Source of the DNA: Zygnema cylindricum
Lineage: Eukaryota; Streptophyta; Zygnematophyceae; Zygnematales; Zygnemataceae
Direction: 5' to 3'
DNA: 64,000 nt
Assembly: GCA_037447655.1 (NCBI GenBank)
Contig: JBBHKE010000047.1
Location: 62,001-126,000, forward strand
The notes under the pieces were generated by a model. It did not search any database. It was not told the DNA's origin and saw only the letters and a program-made list of their open reading frames with translations. The translations under genes were made by a program, and so were the position numbers. Positions 60,483-64,000 of this stretch are shown here, piece by piece. Numbering within the stretch: position 1 is the first letter of the stretch; every line of letters begins with the position of its first letter.

Positions 60483-61308
60483 TGGGCTCCATTGCCCACA
60501 AAATTCGCAGATCCTAAAAAAGTTAATCTAGATAGTGGCGACTCCAAGTTGGTATTAACCCAAATGAATGATCCCTTGACAATTGAAACCCCAATACACC
60601 TTCACCCCTGTGAAGAGATGACCTTCTGTGTGCTCAGTTCTACCACAGAATGCAAAACTTGAATATGTGTTTTGGACAATATTCCCCGCTTTGACTTTCC
60701 CACTGAATAAGTGTCACCTTGGCACGCAAAGACTCTGACCTATTACACCCCTGTGTAGCTTCGACTTCCTTGAGTCCGCAGCAAAAAGAATCACTGAATT
60801 TGCTCACCCGAGCATTAAGTTATGGTTGGTCAAAGATGACCTTTATAGTTACAAGCTCTCTTAGAGAGAGGTACCGAAATATCACCAAGTCTTGGTCTGC
60901 CTACTCACGACTACCTACTAGTAAACCCTATTCCAATAGGAACACTTTATTGTACAAGAAGGTACAATGGGCGATGTACTTATTGTACGGATATTGTGTG
61001 ACATGGTCTACAAAGTGACACTTGTCAAATCGGGAGCCATGGTTCCTCCTCCCATCTTCTCTGGTATCAAATAACGTGGCGCCACGTGGCACTGCGTGAC
61101 GCTATCTCAGAATGCCGCCAAAAGCTCACTTCGCGTGGCAGCTACAATGCCGGCCGTCAGATGAAAACATATTTTACACGGTTTAGATTCGCGTACATGC
61201 ATGAATTGTTCCTCTTCGTTAGTCTGGTGTTAACTAGCCTCTGCGTTAAGGTTTAAATACCTTTGAAATCCGAGACGTGTATCATTTCGTTAACGCCTTA
61301 TTAGTTAA
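60483..61308 (-). mobile_element. Unidentified stretch, then a diverged LTR part (minus)
   Basis: 60483-60714 is not recognised. 60715-61308 is related, in inverse orientation, to the LTR piece at 14985-15273 (for example ctcttagagagaggtacc and the sequence around it), and continues with CACGTGG words near 61083. It appears to be the R-U5 side of an older LTR split by the LTR at 61309. Confidence 0.5.
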
Positions 61309-62362
61309 TGAAACTCTGAGACCTCCATAAGTCCTCAAAGTGGACAACTTCCAAGAAGCCTCTAGGATAACACTGACCCCTTTGTGTTTCAGCAAAAACA
61401 ACTGCCACCCTGGCAGATAATAACTCTGACCACCTTCACCCCTGTAAAGGTTATACTCCGTTGAGTCAATAGCAAAAAGAATCTTTGAATTTGCTCCCCT
61501 GAGCAGTAAGTTATGGAGGGTCAAAGTTGACCTTTTATATAGAAGCTCTCAGGGAGAGAGGGTCCTATCTCTTAATTTTACGAAGTCTTATCTCTCTCAC
61601 ATACTCTATTTACTGATGTACGGAGCCAATCAGATTACAGTTCCGTACACAAAAGTACAGCTGCCGATGTATTTTTTGTAAAGACACTGTACGACATGGC
61701 CTAAATGTCGACACGTGGTATGTCCGTATTCGCTCCCTTAATCCTCGGAGATGCCGCGATCCAATGTAATTCCGCCACGTGTCATCCGATGTGGCGATGA
61801 CCACAAACAGCCGAAATTCCCTTCCGCGATCTCGGCGTTAATTCCGGCCGACGGATTACATTCATATTAAATCATAGTCGTTATAAATACAAGCGCGATA
61901 TTTGTTTCGCTAAGGAAATAACTACGCGGTATTCGTTTCTTATCCGTACCGTAATCCGTACTTTTAATTACTGGATCTATGTATCCCGTAAACAGTTACA
62001 GTTAAATGAATTATCCTACCTGATAATGTTTAATTAAATATCAAACCATATAGTATGTAACACTAGTTAAAGACTTAACGGCTAAGGCTACCGGCTACCG
62101 GCTGTCTGCCGTCCGGTAGGTACCAGGATCAAATCTTGTGGCCGGCACATACCTTTTAGTAAATAAACCCCTAACTAATATATATTTCCCGTAAACCTCT
62201 GGATAGCCTAGGTAGCCATGGCTCTAGCTCCCTCTCCAATTTCTCAGTGACTGCGACAAGTTTGAGAGTTGGAGAGAGAAGTTAGAGGTAGACTGCCTCG
62301 GCTTCTTTCTATATTTCTATTTAGACCTAGAAAATACTTAAAATGGACCATTAATTTCTACA
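61309..62362 (-). mobile_element. P-type solo LTR (minus), 1,054 bp
   Basis: On the minus strand from TGTAGAAATTAATGG (62362) to ...ATGGAGGTCTCAGAGTTTCA (61309). The ABRE-like core lies at 61774-61782 and the T-arm-like segment near 62125. The flanks gttaa and atggc do not match, so it has either lost its target duplication or is a recombinant. Confidence 0.8.
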
Positions 62363-62508
62363 ATGGCTCCATCTCTCTCTCTCTCTTTCGGTGACTACAA
62401 CAAGTATGGGGCAAGAGAGAAGAGATGGAGGCATGCTGCCTACATTTTCTCTATATGTTTTCGCTTATTAATTTAGACCTAGAAAATACAAAAACTACTT
62501 ATTTCAAC
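62363..62508 (-). mobile_element. 5' end of an older LTR beyond the solo LTR
   Basis: Closely similar to 57371-57522 (atggctccat with CT repeat, to ...acttatttcaaca). It is the U3 start of a copia LTR whose other part may be 60715-61308. Confidence 0.7.
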
Positions 62509-62748
62509 ATTACACGTGCATGCCACGCTATTTACAGTATATTATAAAGTTTTATTTTATAGCGTAGTATATTTTCTCCATTTATTGCAGTTAAGGAATT
62601 TGTTGGTCTCGAAGGATATATTGGGACCCCTGACCGTTCGATAACCGATAAATATCGGTATCGGTGTTATCACAATAAATTTCGTGCCGACACACAACAG
62701 TTACTTTTACGCTTATTAAGATAGCCTAATTGAACATAAGCCTAAGGG
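62509..62748. other. AT-rich flank with CGATA words
   Basis: 62630-62700 shares the ccgata/tatcgg-rich composition of 5330-5700 and 56220-56400. No gene. 62741-62748 (CCTAAGGG) is the left target duplication of the next element. Confidence 0.5.
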
Positions 62749-63211
62749 CAGAGGTCGCAAACGGTCAACCAAAACCGTAACCGATCGTTAACTAACCGCC
62801 CGCCTCGAATCCGGAACAGATTAGGTTGCCAAATTTAGGGGGTCAGGCGTATTTGGGCGGGTGATTTGCGAAAAAAAATAAAAATTGGTTACGATCGGGT
62901 AAGCAAAAAACGAAAAAAATTGAAGGTTTTGTATTGTCAATACTATCGAACATTATTGTACTTTGTATTCTTGGTATCATGGAAGGTATAAGGGCGATAC
63001 ACCACTATTTTGTAATTATTCGGGTACGGGCGGGTACGAGTGTTCGCGAGAAATCGAATTTCGGTTAACCTTTTTTTCGTAAACGCATATCAAGTAACGT
63101 TTAATAATTTTTGAGCGTGACATAACCCAGTCGAGCGTCGGGTACTTAAATTTTAAAAAAAATAAAGCTGTCGGTTTCAGTTATCTAAAATTTTGACTTT
63201 TGCTACCTCTG
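62749..63211. mobile_element. Non-autonomous hAT-type element, 463 bp
   Basis: The ends are CAGAGGTCGCAAACG and, reverse-complemented, CAGAGGTAGCAAAAG, matching the CAGAGGTNGCAAA consensus of hAT ends. The flanks are CCTAAGGG (62741-62748) and CCTATGGG (63212-63219), an 8-bp duplication with one change. No transposase. The interior holds repeated cgggtacg and accg words, as is common in subterminal hAT binding regions. Confidence 0.8.
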
Positions 63212-64000
63212 CCTATGGGTAAGACCCCATGTGGTTAACGTGTTTTTTTTTGTAGTTTTCCTTTATACTTAGCGCCGTACTGCATAAGTTGCGACCGTAC
63301 AAAGAAATTGCAAATTTATAGAGAACAATTTGCGTCATCGTCAAACTTAAGATGTACAAAAATTTGTCGTCTTGTGTTGTTTCGACCCACTGTCACGTCA
63401 TCCTCAAACTTATCATAAACCACATCGGCAATGTGCTTTAAACAAAGTAGAACCATTTGCACAAATAAGAAAACATATTTCCACGTGTTAAAATTTTTCA
63501 CAAGTTTTTGACGACTGAAAAAAGCACAGGGTTGTTCGTTTTTGTCTGCATGTACCTTGTACGGTTTTTTTTGAAGGGGTCTCGATGGTGCAGTGTCATT
63601 TCACGTAAACGTGAAAAATCCGTGAAGGTGAAAAATCTGCGAGGTCATGGCGGCCGGACGGGAGAGGTTTAAACAAAGGCATGTCATACAGCCACGGGTG
63701 CAAGGTTGTACGTCTACGATGTCACGCAATGACATGCGACATGCCAATTTTTTTCAAAAATTATGATGTGTGGCTTCAAAAAGTTTCAAATTATACGGTG
63801 CAGCAAGACAGATCGTTGACGTTGACAGCCGTCACCGATATTTCCACGTATAGAATCGTCATAGAGTTAAGTAACAGTTTCCAGTAAACACATAGAGACA
63901 CCTGAAATTCGGGTCCGCCGGATCCGCGCTAAAAAACAAAATAGGTTAGTTAAGTTAAAGTACATCGGGCTACCCTAAATACTATTGTACTAATGTAGAC
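63212..64000. repeat. Dispersed repeat copy, then unassigned DNA
   Basis: 63220-63460 is an inverted, diverged copy of 53915-54140, and 63391-63460 also resembles 18-110 in the same direction. 63460-64000 contains no supported gene; one short plus frame at 63681-63887 has no recognisable domain. Confidence 0.5.

Overview
The window looks like nuclear DNA of a large, repeat-rich genome from a streptophyte (land plant or close relative). The evidence is intron-split genes with GT..AG junctions, a kinesin fragment resembling the plant phragmoplast kinesins (KIN-10 type), an ICME-like alpha/beta-hydrolase, and nested Ty1/copia and Ty3/gypsy retrotransposons of plant type. I cannot name the species. 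There are no operons, rRNA genes or convincing tRNA genes. A 10-base N gap at 14844-14853 shows this is a scaffolded draft assembly.

Layout. 1-3240: a 16-bp minisatellite and GA-rich DNA without a supported gene. 3504-10745 (minus): a five-exon alpha/beta-hydrolase gene whose splice phases all agree (702 codons from the first ATG), with a charged 194-residue insertion before its catalytic Asp. 10746-12890: the region between two divergent genes, carrying a 306-bp hAT-type MITE with a perfect 8-bp target duplication. 12891-14590 (plus): two exons of a kinesin motor domain. The rest of that gene is not found, so either the next intron is longer than 49 kb or the gene is broken. 14731-62508: almost entirely retrotransposons. 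62749-63211: a second hAT-type MITE.

The core is a 34.6-kb nest at 16947-51510. Matching target-site duplications (TSDs) let it be peeled in layers. Native DNA carries GTACG at both ends of a minus-strand copia family (here 'M'). The M LTR is split at TTAAG by a plus-strand copia family ('P'). The P 3' LTR is split at CGTAC by a Ty3/gypsy element (42757-50539). Inside the nest a unit of about 9.63 kb is tandemly repeated (17337-26971 and 26972-36603). The last 6.6 kb of the two units are virtually identical while their first 3 kb are clearly diverged, which fits unequal crossing-over inside P elements (or an assembly error).

Most notable biology. (1) The copia families carry, immediately after the LTR, a 15-nt primer-binding site matching the anticodon arm of plant initiator tRNA-Met, as in half-tRNA priming by Drosophila copia, and the gag ATG lies upstream of it inside the LTR. 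(2) The same LTRs contain on the opposite strand a segment resembling the T-arm of initiator tRNA-Met. (3) The gypsy element has gag and pol in different frames, joined by an in-phase G GGA AAC slippery heptamer just before the gag stop. (4) Most element ORFs carry nonsense codons, many explained by CAG or TGG to TAG changes as expected from decay of methylated cytosine.
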